From a virus, in the IMG/VR virus record IMGVR_UViG_3300050033_000103, positions 1 to 32,057 of that record: DNA of 32,057 bases, one strand, 5' to 3'. A model generated the notes under the pieces. That model saw nothing but the letters and a program-made list of their open reading frames with translations, had not been told where the DNA came from and did no database searches. Shown here one piece after another: positions 12,657-19,891 of the stretch (the first letter of the stretch is position 1; the number at the start of each line of letters is the position of its first letter). A program made the position numbers and the translations under genes.

Positions 12657-13744
12657 AGAAAGAAGAGTTTAAGGGCGGGTGGCTCAGGCAACAACCAGAT
12701 CATAGGGATTATAGATTTGATGATGTTAGGAAAGCTATTATGCTTCCGGCATCCGTCGATCTGCGCAGCCAGATCAAACGGGTTAATGACCAGGACGGCA
12801 TAGGATGCTGTGTTGGCGAAGGATCCTGCGCGTGCTTTGCCGCATGTCAGGTGCGTTTAACCGGTTCCGATTTTCCAGGGTGCATCAAATACGAGTATAG
12901 AAACGCCAGGATATTATCAGGCACGTTTCCAGGTGATAATGGCGCTGATGTCAGAAGCGGCGTAAAAGCAACCGCCCAATATGGCGTCTGTCCAGAAAGC
13001 GATTGGCCGTTTGACACCAACATTGATGCAACGCCTCCAACAAAATGTGCAACCGACGCAGCGAAAGCAGAAAGCACCAACTACTATCTGCTTGATTCAA
13101 CGTCGGGCGCAGCGCAAACGCTCACCAATATTAAGACTGCATTAGCAGGCGGATTGTGTGTCGTGTTTGGCAGCACCGTTTACGAAAGCATTTTTAATGT
13201 CGGCAGCGACGGCATGATTCCTTACCCAACCGCCGATGATCCGGTTGCAGGCGGACACTGTATGCTGTGGGTTGGCTACGATGACGCAAAGCAGTGCTTC
13301 TTAACATTGAACAGTTGGGGGACAAGTTGGGGAATGAAAGGCTATGGTTGGCTTCCCTACAAGTATGTCACTGCTGGCCTGGCAAATGATTGTTGGGCAA
13401 TCGCAGCAGAATCAGAAATTAATCCGACACCGACACCAACCCCAACACCGACACCAGCAACAGTTACCACAAAATCAGAAATGTTTCCTGTTGTTTCGCC
13501 AAACGGCACAGATGTTGATAAATTCGTGGTTGGAACAGACAAAGCAGTGTGGTGGATACACAACGCAGCTAAACCAGTTTCGCTAGGCGGCATAGCATAC
13601 GAGGGAAAAATGCCAACCGCAGCAATTATCAGCGGCGTTCTCACAGTGTTCATCGAAGGAACAACCCAGGCGCAATACATGAAACAATACGTTAACGGCG
13701 CATGGACAGCAAAATGGCAGAACGTAGAATACCAACTGCAGTAA
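12653..13744 (+). CDS. Papain-family (C1) cysteine peptidase with C-terminal beta domain
   Basis: 363 residues. The start GGWLRQQPDHRDYRFDD is typical of prokaryotic C1 peptidases. The catalytic set is visible: Q47 six residues before C53 (as Gln19 and Cys25 in papain), H202 in GGHCMLWVGYDD and N220 in LNSWGTSWG. A repeated Thr-Pro linker (257-267) joins a beta domain (about 268-363) nearly the same as in the glycosidase-like protein. It probably cleaves the host surface protein or peptide layer for entry or release. It is not of the pseudomurein endoisopeptidase type. AAAAGGTGAACA precedes the start. No signal peptide is visible. Confidence 0.8.
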   Translation: MKKEEFKGGWLRQQPDHRDYRFDDVRKAIMLPASVDLRSQIKRVNDQDGIGCCVGEGSCACFAACQVRLTGSDFPGCIKYEYRNARILSGTFPGDNGADVRSGVKATAQYGVCPESDWPFDTNIDATPPTKCATDAAKAESTNYYLLDSTSGAAQTLTNIKTALAGGLCVVFGSTVYESIFNVGSDGMIPYPTADDPVAGGHCMLWVGYDDAKQCFLTLNSWGTSWGMKGYGWLPYKYVTAGLANDCWAIAAESEINPTPTPTPTPTPATVTTKSEMFPVVSPNGTDVDKFVVGTDKAVWWIHNAAKPVSLGGIAYEGKMPTAAIISGVLTVFIEGTTQAQYMKQYVNGAWTAKWQNVEYQLQ

Positions 13745-13774
13745 CGGCACAGATAAGTAGCAACAGAAGCAGCG

Positions 13775-13948
13775 ATAGAGGCAGACAGACCAGAACTAAA
13801 AAAAGGAACAGAAACCTGCGCGATTTGTGGAAAACCAATTGACCGTCGAAACGAAGGGTTCTATGAAAAGGCCATATTTTCTGACGGCGTATTTGGTTCA
13901 GAGATCACACATCCAGCATGTTACCACAGGAAACACCACCATAAATGA
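13775..13948 (+). CDS. Small zinc-finger protein without a standard start codon
   Basis: The frame is open from 13757 and reads ETCAICGKPIDRRNEGF, then later THPACYHRKHHHK before TGA 13946-13948, which overlaps the ATG of the next gene. CxxCGKPI...HxxCxH is a good zinc-binding pattern, and it resembles the next protein. No ATG, GTG or TTG exists in the open frame; ATA at 13775 is only a placeholder. It could be a start-loss remnant, use a rare start, or be translated by readthrough from the peptidase end. Confidence 0.45.
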   Translation: MEADRPELKKGTETCAICGKPIDRRNEGFYEKAIFSDGVFGSEITHPACYHRKHHHK

Positions 13949-14133
13949 CGCAACAAAAAAAAGAAGATCAAGAATTCAAACCAACCTTCCGTCCTGCTGC
14001 CACGTTGATTTGTGACCTGTGCGGCAAAGAGATTCACGGCCCAATTATCGGCAGATACACACAGGACCAGAAGAAACGGAACTGGCGGCATCAGGAATGC
14101 GATCTGGCTGTAGGGGATAAGGCAGGAAGTTAG
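13945..14133 (+). CDS. Small zinc-finger protein
   Basis: 62 residues. CDLCGKEI near 23-30 and RHQEC near 48-52 match the pattern of the preceding frame (C-x-x-C-G-K-x-I ... H-x-x-C), so the two look like a duplicated pair. It is placed directly before the small terminase gene. Small HNH-like or zinc-finger proteins often lie next to terminases, but no nuclease residues are seen here. Confidence 0.6.
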   Translation: MTQQKKEDQEFKPTFRPAATLICDLCGKEIHGPIIGRYTQDQKKRNWRHQECDLAVGDKAGS

Positions 14134-14145
14134 AAGTTTAGAAAC

Positions 14146-14631
14146 ATGCCAGCAGGCAGACCAACCAAATTCAATGCTAAACGCGCCAATTTAATCATAG
14201 AAGCAGTGCGCAAAGGAAACTTCATCACCACGGCAGCAAAGGCGGCAGGCGTTCACCAAACGACAATTGATAGTTGGCGCAGGAAGGGAAAAGAAGCCAA
14301 AAGCGGCAAATTACACAAATTTTACTTGGCACTGGAAGAAGCAGAAGCACTCGGAGAAATGGATGCCGTTGAGGATTGGCGCGAACTACGCAAGAAATCA
14401 CCAGAGGCAATCAAAGAATTCCTGCGCAGACGATACGAACATTGGAACGCACCGGAAAAGCATGAGGTAAAAGAAGAGATCGGCAACGTTGAGGATTTGA
14501 TTAATGCAAGAGTTGCAAAGTATATCGCCGTTAAACGAACAACAGGAAAACCTATATCTGGCAACAGTCCTGGCAAATCCGTGGATCAAAGACGAACCAA
14601 CGACAAAGCAGGAACTGTTTCTAAAGACTGA
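14146..14631 (+). CDS. terS: Terminase small subunit (DNA-recognition)
   Basis: 161 residues. The start AGRPTKFNAKRANLIIEAVR, then ITTAAKAAGVHQTTIDSWRRKG, is a helix-turn-helix DNA-binding domain typical of small terminases (residues 1-50). The middle is a helical oligomerisation region (about 55-110). It would recognise the packaging site and load the large subunit. The last 42 codons overlap the start of the large subunit gene in another frame by 128 bases; this end is basic and low in structure and may have arisen by overprinting. Confidence 0.8.
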   Translation: MPAGRPTKFNAKRANLIIEAVRKGNFITTAAKAAGVHQTTIDSWRRKGKEAKSGKLHKFYLALEEAEALGEMDAVEDWRELRKKSPEAIKEFLRRRYEHWNAPEKHEVKEEIGNVEDLINARVAKYIAVKRTTGKPISGNSPGKSVDQRRTNDKAGTVSKD

Positions 14632-15820
14632 GGCACGCGAAGCATTATTTGGTGGCGCAGCAGGTGGTGGCAAGTCCTACTGCCTCACGATGGCGGCCCT
14701 GCAGTATGTTGACGTTCCGTATTATAATGCGCTTCTGGTCCGTCGGACATATGGTCACTTGTCCCAACCTGGCGCTCTAATGGACATCATGCGCCAATGG
14801 TTAGAAGGATCGCATGGCGTTCATTGGGACCGTGTAGAAAACCTAATCACGTTTCCCAGTGGCGCGCAACTCAAATTTGGCTACTTGCGCAATGAGGCAG
14901 ATAAAGACCAATACCAGGGTGCAAACTATCACTTCATCGGCGTTGACGAACTGACGCAGTTTGATGAGGACCAGTATCTGTGGTTGATGTCCAGGAATCG
15001 TGCGCCTATCAGTGAAGCGGACATTCCTTTGCGAATGTGGTCAGCATCAAACCCTGGACGCAGAGGGCATTATTGGGTTAAGCAACGGTTTCTGATCGAA
15101 GGCGAATTGAAAGGCAGGACGTTTGTGCGCTCACTCTTGCAGGATAACCCACACTTAGATTATAACGAATACAAAAAGACGCTGGAAAACCTAGATCCCG
15201 TTACACGCCAGCAGTTACTTGATGGCAATTGGGACGTGGTGGCAGGCGGGGGATTCTTCCAACGGCAGTGGTTCAAGATCCTGGACACGCCGCCACAAAT
15301 CACGCTGAAAGTAAGGTTTTGGGACTTGGCGGCAACACCAAAGACAGAAACCAACGATCCCGATTGGACTGCGGGCGCATTGGTCAGCATGCATGACGGA
15401 TCATACTGCGTTGAAAACATCGTGCGCACGCAACAGACAGCGCAGAACGTCGAACAACTCATACGGCAAACCGCAGACATTGACGGCCCAGGCGTTGCTG
15501 TGATAATTGAGCAAGAACCAGGCGCGAGCGGGTTACAAGTTCTGGACTATTACCGGCGGCACGTTCTGCCAGACAGGAATTTGCGCGCGTTTAGGCCAAC
15601 AGGTCCAAAGGAAAGCAGGATTGCAATAGTTAGTTCACACGTCGAAAGCGGAAACCTTATGCTGCTTCGTGGAAATTGGATAAGTGACTTGCTGGACGAA
15701 GCGGAATTATTCCCTGATGGCCATGACGATCAACTTGATTCTATTGCTGGCGCAGTGGCGATGTTGCAACAGGCAGGCGGACGGACGCGCGTAAGATGGT
15801 TCGGGGGGCGGCAACGATGA
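14504..15820 (+). CDS. terL: Terminase large subunit (packaging ATPase/nuclease)
   Basis: 438 residues. A Walker A motif GGAAGGGKS spans residues 50-58, and a Walker B IGVDE ends at D148/E149. The C-terminal nuclease domain shows FWDLAATPK, VIIEQEPGASG and GHDDQLDSIAGA, the acidic residues that bind metal in RNase H-like terminase nucleases. The usual family start (NPW-x-x-x-EPT-x-KQ) lies at 25-36, so ATG 14504 gives a normal length. It pumps DNA into the prohead and cuts the concatemer. The stop overlaps the next gene (ATGA). Confidence 0.93.
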   Translation: MQELQSISPLNEQQENLYLATVLANPWIKDEPTTKQELFLKTEAREALFGGAAGGGKSYCLTMAALQYVDVPYYNALLVRRTYGHLSQPGALMDIMRQWLEGSHGVHWDRVENLITFPSGAQLKFGYLRNEADKDQYQGANYHFIGVDELTQFDEDQYLWLMSRNRAPISEADIPLRMWSASNPGRRGHYWVKQRFLIEGELKGRTFVRSLLQDNPHLDYNEYKKTLENLDPVTRQQLLDGNWDVVAGGGFFQRQWFKILDTPPQITLKVRFWDLAATPKTETNDPDWTAGALVSMHDGSYCVENIVRTQQTAQNVEQLIRQTADIDGPGVAVIIEQEPGASGLQVLDYYRRHVLPDRNLRAFRPTGPKESRIAIVSSHVESGNLMLLRGNWISDLLDEAELFPDGHDDQLDSIAGAVAMLQQAGGRTRVRWFGGRQR

Positions 15821-16596
15821 ATAATATCTATTTTGTCAGCGGCGGAAAAGATAGCACAGCGATGTTGCTTCATTCTTTAGAACTTGGAAACAAAATAGAT
15901 AGCGTCGTTTTTCTGGACACAACGATGGAGTTTCAACTATTGTATAATTATCTTGACGCCATAGACAAAGAGATCGAACAATACGGATTGCAGATTGAAA
16001 GAAGAATAACGGCAATCCATCAGTTTGATGAACGGTTTTATCAGGTAATCAAATCAGGACCACACAAAGGCGACATTCGCGGGTTTCCATATGCGGCGTT
16101 CAGCAGAATGTGCTGGATCAGACGGGAATTTAAAGCGTTTCCGAAACCAGCAGCAGACGATTGCCACCACATTGGCATTGCGTATGATGAACGGCACAGA
16201 ACAAAAAGAAAAACATACACAGAAGAAATTGAATGCGTTGGATGTGCGCCGTTCGCAGACGATTGCAACACAATGACCACACAAACATCCAAACATTTCA
16301 AGTTTCCGTTAATAGAATGGAAATTGACAGAGGCAGATTGTTTGGAATTTTTAAAACAACGCGGAATTGTAAACCAGTTGTATGACCACGTAACAAGAAT
16401 CGGCTGCTGGTTGTGTCCGTATCAATCAAAGAGATCTTTGTCATACCTTTACACCAACCACCCGCAGTATTGGAAACAACTGCTTCAATATGAAAGCGAT
16501 TCGCCGCAGGGGTTTTTAGCCAAAGGGAAACGCCTCAAAGAACTGGAAGCATCATTTGAAGTAGATAATAAATTTAAGCAATCGGTGTTGGCGTAA
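15817..16596 (+). CDS. PAPS-reductase-like / adenine nucleotide alpha-hydrolase protein
   Basis: 259 residues. SGGKDST at 8-14 is the PP-loop that binds ATP or PAPS. Further family marks are a CWIRREFK block (C99) and CWLCPYQSKRSL at 197-208. C140, C143, C150, C197 and C200 could bind a metal or iron-sulfur cluster. Phage proteins of this family often lie near terminases and are linked by context to base or sulfur modification (DndC is a relative), but sulfate reduction is unlikely without partners. GGGGGGCGGC precedes ATG 15817, which overlaps the terL stop. Confidence 0.8.
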   Translation: MNNIYFVSGGKDSTAMLLHSLELGNKIDSVVFLDTTMEFQLLYNYLDAIDKEIEQYGLQIERRITAIHQFDERFYQVIKSGPHKGDIRGFPYAAFSRMCWIRREFKAFPKPAADDCHHIGIAYDERHRTKRKTYTEEIECVGCAPFADDCNTMTTQTSKHFKFPLIEWKLTEADCLEFLKQRGIVNQLYDHVTRIGCWLCPYQSKRSLSYLYTNHPQYWKQLLQYESDSPQGFLAKGKRLKELEASFEVDNKFKQSVLA

Positions 16597-16597
16597 G

Positions 16598-16894
16598 ATG
16601 AACCAGAGCAAAGACTTCGATTGGATCACGAAAGGTTCAGACATTTCAGACATCACGATGCTAGAAGAACAACGGCACACCAAACTGATGGATGAATTTA
16701 GCAAAACGCGCAGGATTGAATTATTGGAAGGGCGCGCCAGAAATCTAGAGGCGCAGACTAACCAATTGGCGGCGCGCATAACCAGAGAAAGCGCACGCCT
16801 GGAAGAGCGTTTGGAAGAACTAGAAAGAATGGTCAAGGCGATTAACGGCGCAAAGGTCGGTCCAGTTATCCCTAGCCTAACCGACCACATCTAA
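16598..16894 (+). CDS. Coiled-coil protein
   Basis: 98 residues. From about residue 30 to 85 it is a continuous heptad coiled coil (RRIELLEGRARNLEAQTNQL and on to RLEERLEELERMV), ending with a short hydrophobic tail. It starts one base after the PAPS-reductase-like gene, within the packaging region. It might be a head accessory; not recognised. Confidence 0.55.
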   Translation: MNQSKDFDWITKGSDISDITMLEEQRHTKLMDEFSKTRRIELLEGRARNLEAQTNQLAARITRESARLEERLEELERMVKAINGAKVGPVIPSLTDHI

Positions 16895-16913
16895 AAACAA
16901 AGGTGGTGATTCA

Positions 16914-17003
16914 CTGCATATTGCTATATGCCATTGCAAAGTCGATCCATTCACATTGGCTGCATTCGTGGCATTCATTGTGGTTATCGCAATTTTAAGA
17001 TAA
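16914..17003 (+). CDS. 29-residue membrane peptide with possible CTG start
   Basis: A very strong AGGTGGTGAT site (16901-16910) precedes CTG 16914, which opens a frame with a CHC block and then one membrane helix (FTLAAFVAFIVVIAIL). The other two frames after this site give poor proteins. CTG starts are rare, so this depends on the ribosome binding site. Confidence 0.35.
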   Translation: MHIAICHCKVDPFTLAAFVAFIVVIAILR

Positions 17004-17011
17004 GGTAATAC

Positions 17012-17200
17012 GTGACGCAAGAACAAGTCCTGGAAGTCCTGCGAAAGAACGCACGCAGGGATATGACCATCACAGAGATAGCGCAGCAGGCCAGTTTGAA
17101 CTATCGCAATGCATCCAGAAACCTGCAGGATCTTAGCAAGTGGCGGATTGTTGAAGTTCATTCGCAGGCGAGTGTGAAACGATACAGGATAAAACGATGA
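17012..17200 (+). CDS. Small winged-helix DNA-binding protein, GTG start
   Basis: 62 residues. EVLRKNARRDMTITEIAQQA, then NYRNASRNLQDLSKWRIVEV and a basic wing end (VKRYRIKR) match archaeal MarR/ArsR-like winged helices. AAGGTAATAC precedes GTG 17012. It may regulate late genes; its stop overlaps the start of the next gene. Confidence 0.65.
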   Translation: MTQEQVLEVLRKNARRDMTITEIAQQASLNYRNASRNLQDLSKWRIVEVHSQASVKRYRIKR

Positions 17201-17397
17201 AAGAAATTCCGATTAAGAAGATTGCTGGCATCAACCGCACGCAGAAATGCCCACTGTTTAACACGGAATGGTATTCATCTGTCGATGTCTGCATAAGTTC
17301 CTGCGAAAGTTACGGCGGCATTGCGGAAGTTTCAAAGGGGAATGCAAAAAGCAAAGTCATACGATGTAATTTTAAACCCATAAAACTTGGAAGGTGA
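17197..17397 (+). CDS. Small Cys-containing protein
   Basis: 66 residues with KCPLFN, VCISSCESYGG and a last IRCNF. Four Cys in this order resemble small metal-binding proteins that often follow winged-helix genes. Overlaps the winged-helix stop (ATGA). Function unknown. Confidence 0.55.
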   Translation: MKEIPIKKIAGINRTQKCPLFNTEWYSSVDVCISSCESYGGIAEVSKGNAKSKVIRCNFKPIKLGR

Positions 17398-17407
17398 ACT
17401 AAAGAAA

Positions 17408-17746
17408 ATGACCACAGACTTAATAGTAAGAATAAAAGCGCCATTCACATTACTGCGCCAGAGTGCCAAAAGGTCAGACGTGTATGCAGACGTGACCAAT
17501 GATTATGAACGCGGATGGAAAGATGCCGACCACTTCTTTTGGGTTGTTCCAGACGGCAATTACCGCGTCCGTGGAAACAACTGCATTACTGATGCAATCG
17601 TGGATGATGGGAAGGTGGCGTTCAAAGCGGTTGGCGCTGATAAGGACAAGAAGGAACCAGAACCAACACTGGAAATTCCATATGAAGCACCAAAGGATAA
17701 ACTGAAATATCCGACGAAACCCAAAGCAAAGACCAAAAAACAGTAA
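17408..17746 (+). CDS. Hypothetical protein with Pro/Lys tail
   Basis: 112 residues from ATG 17408, chosen for the AAGGTGAACT site upstream; a longer TTG start is possible at 17387. The first 80 residues are beta-rich with HFFWVVPDGNYRVRGN. The rest is a Lys/Pro/Glu-rich flexible tail ending in KTKKQ. Possible minor head component by position; not recognised. Confidence 0.6.
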   Translation: MTTDLIVRIKAPFTLLRQSAKRSDVYADVTNDYERGWKDADHFFWVVPDGNYRVRGNNCITDAIVDDGKVAFKAVGADKDKKEPEPTLEIPYEAPKDKLKYPTKPKAKTKKQ

Positions 17747-17779
17747 ACTATTCCTTTCATAAGCGTTGATGACTTTTCA

Positions 17780-17959
17780 ATGCCTTTCCTAGAACGGTGG
17801 CAGTGGAACGTCATCTTAGCGCTGTTGATTTTCATACTTCTGATTTCCGTTTATGTGCTTGGCTATTATCTTGGCCAGCAATCCGTTCCAGCAACCTGCG
17901 TGAACTGCCACGTTCATTTAACCGATGTGATAACGCATGCCATCAATAACTCAACCTAA
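17780..17959 (+). CDS. Membrane-anchored mini protein with a CxxCH motif
   Basis: 59 residues. Residues 9-33 are a membrane helix (NVILALLIFILLISVYVLGYY). After it, residues 40-47 read TCVNCHVH, which includes CxxCH, the attachment motif of c-type haem, and further His follow (THA). The layout (anchor, GYYLG, then CxxCH) is like the beginning of NapC/NrfH-type membrane cytochromes, but no other haem sites exist. A zinc site (two Cys, three His) is the simpler alternative. It overlaps the portal start by 23 bases. Ribosome binding site weak. Confidence 0.5.
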   Translation: MPFLERWQWNVILALLIFILLISVYVLGYYLGQQSVPATCVNCHVHLTDVITHAINNST

Positions 17960-19514
17960 TCTTAAACCTAAACGTAACACCATTACTCAATACCAGGTCT
18001 TGACCCCTAAGAAGTCTTTTCCAACCAGGGTAAAGGACGCCATAACCACGTTGCTTGGCCAGCAATACGGCGTCAGTCCAACCGGCTTTGGTTTCAACCA
18101 GCGCGTGGTAGATATGCGACCAGGCCAACCCATCCAGGTAAGCAAAGACTTCCTGGCGCTGGCAATGGAAGCATATTCAAACAACCCGTTCTTTTATCGT
18201 GGTTGCAGGATCATCCTGGACAGTGCAAGCGACATTGACATTGATGTAGTCCAGAAAGAAACCAGCACCGACGATGACGGGAAGCCTAAGACTGAATGGA
18301 ACGATGCACCGGAAGATCATCCAATGCAACACATTCTTGAATGGCCATCAGACGATCAGAACTGGCACGATTATCAGGAAACCGTTATGCTTCACATGCT
18401 GTTGATTGGCCACTCATTCACGCACAAAGCGAAACCAAACAATCAACTTACCGCGCTGCGTCCTGATCTCGTTTCGATTGTTCCTGGTGAAGATGGCAGG
18501 GTTGACCATTACGAATACCGCCAGAACCAACAGCAGACAAAACCAGACATCTTTCCACCGGAAGAAATCATGCACCTGATGCTTATTGATCCCGTCAACT
18601 CACTTGGCGGCATCTCGCCTGCACAGGCAGCAGCAGCGTCAATTTTCCTTAACAACGTCGGCAGAGAGTGGAACAAAGCCAAACTAGAAAATACGGTTGG
18701 GTTAGGGGGCGTGTTCTATGGTGAAGCGCCACTTACAGAAAACCAGCAGGAACAGATTGAAAATAACGTGCTGGAACACGCAGGCGCACCCAACGCTGGC
18801 AGGTTTGCACTGCTTGATGGCGTTACAGGTTTTGAAGATTTGAGCGGCACTCCAAAAGAAATGGATTGGTCACAATCAATGGAACTGTCCGCGCATGAAG
18901 TCTGCATGGCATTAGGAATCCCAAAAGAACTGCTTTGGGGCGAAGCAACCTATGAAAACCTGGATCAATCAATGCGCCAGTTATACACACGCACGATCCT
19001 GCCACTGATGGGCAAACTGATTGACGGGCTAAACCATTGGTTAGCGCTTGATTATGGTGCAGACATTAAGTTTGAAATTGACATTGAAGGGATAATGGTC
19101 CTGCAGGAAGATTTGCAGAAGAAGGCGGAATGGATCATGCCGCTTGTCACGAATCGGATTGTCACGGTTAACGAAGGACGTGAGAAGTTAGGTTGGGAAG
19201 AACGCGAAGATTGTGAGATATTCCTAGAACCATCGCAACTTATGCCAGTTCAACCTGGCGAATCTGGCCAACAAGTCCCTAATCCAGCTCAGGATCAGGG
19301 GCAAGGCAATGCTGCAGGCGGCGCAACCTCACCAAAGCCTAATGCTGTTTCAACTCCCGCAGCACAAAACCCTGGGGTTCGCTCGCCCCCAGGAACGCCA
19401 GGGGTCGGCTCAACGCCTGGCAATGGCAATGGCAATGCGCCCCCTGCGAAGTCTAATGCCGCTGTGATGGACACACTGGACAAGATGAAGGCATTGGTTG
19501 AATCCAAATCTTAA
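17937..19514 (+). CDS. Portal protein (HK97-like family)
   Basis: 525 residues. Portal marks include FYRGCRIILDSASDIDIDV near 83, ALRPDLVSIVPGEDGRVDHY and EEIMHLMLIDPVNSLGGISP around 180-230, and MELSAHEVCMALGIPKELLW followed by YTRTILPLMGKLIDGLNHWL near 315-375. It forms the 12-fold ring through which DNA enters and to which the connector binds. The last 100 residues are a Pro/Gly/Asn-rich flexible tail ending in a short helix, longer than usual. It lies directly before the MuF and protease genes, the standard order. Confidence 0.9.
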   Translation: MPSITQPNLKPKRNTITQYQVLTPKKSFPTRVKDAITTLLGQQYGVSPTGFGFNQRVVDMRPGQPIQVSKDFLALAMEAYSNNPFFYRGCRIILDSASDIDIDVVQKETSTDDDGKPKTEWNDAPEDHPMQHILEWPSDDQNWHDYQETVMLHMLLIGHSFTHKAKPNNQLTALRPDLVSIVPGEDGRVDHYEYRQNQQQTKPDIFPPEEIMHLMLIDPVNSLGGISPAQAAAASIFLNNVGREWNKAKLENTVGLGGVFYGEAPLTENQQEQIENNVLEHAGAPNAGRFALLDGVTGFEDLSGTPKEMDWSQSMELSAHEVCMALGIPKELLWGEATYENLDQSMRQLYTRTILPLMGKLIDGLNHWLALDYGADIKFEIDIEGIMVLQEDLQKKAEWIMPLVTNRIVTVNEGREKLGWEEREDCEIFLEPSQLMPVQPGESGQQVPNPAQDQGQGNAAGGATSPKPNAVSTPAAQNPGVRSPPGTPGVGSTPGNGNGNAPPAKSNAAVMDTLDKMKALVESKS

Positions 19515-19524
19515 AGGTGATGGT

Positions 19525-19689
19525 ATGACGCACGCCAGGATTTTCCACTGCAGCAAGTGCGGCAAACCCATAACGGTTAACTTTTCATTGCGCGCACTAT
19601 GCCCCTTCTGTCAGGCACTGAACTTCTATAGTCTGGAAGAAAAGACAAATAACCAGACCTTACAGGAATGGAATGATGATGCCCGCTAA
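19525..19689 (+). CDS. 54-residue zinc-ribbon protein
   Basis: FHCSKCGKPI at 8-17 and LCPFCQAL at 29-36 give a complete two-knuckle zinc ribbon. AAAGGTGATGGT precedes ATG 19525. It sits between portal and MuF, where a structural zinc protein could be packaged, but a regulator is also possible. Confidence 0.65.
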   Translation: MTHARIFHCSKCGKPITVNFSLRALCPFCQALNFYSLEEKTNNQTLQEWNDDAR

Positions 19690-19891
19690 ACCAGATAATC
19701 CCGCGCCTAAGCCTAAACCAGAACGTCTGATTGTTACGGAAATGAAAGAGCAATTGGACACCCTAGAACAGCGCATGAAGGATGACGAACTGCACATACG
19801 ATTTCTAACCATCAAAAACAAGAAAGATAAAGCAGATCATGCGCGGTTGGTGTTGCGCATTCAGTCTGCAGAAAACTCCGATGGCCTTTAA
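19673..19891 (+). CDS. Small charged helical protein
   Basis: 72 residues; Pro/Lys-rich start (KPDNPAPKPKPERL) and then one long charged helix (EQLDTLEQRMKDDELHIRFL and on). Three consecutive Met codons leave the exact start open. The stop and the MuF start share TAATG. A small scaffold or head accessory would fit the place. Confidence 0.55.
   Translation: MMMPAKPDNPAPKPKPERLIVTEMKEQLDTLEQRMKDDELHIRFLTIKNKKDKADHARLVLRIQSAENSDGL

Noticed and set aside
12653-13744. Pseudomurein endoisopeptidase
   Set aside because: The Gln-Cys-His-Asn order and the GGWLRQQPDHRDY start are those of papain-family C1 peptidases; no pseudomurein-binding repeats are visible.
15817-16596. Assimilatory PAPS reductase supplying sulfur
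   Set aside because: No thioredoxin, sulfite reductase or kinase genes nearby, and the Cys set differs from the usual C-terminal catalytic Cys motif, so only the fold family is claimed.
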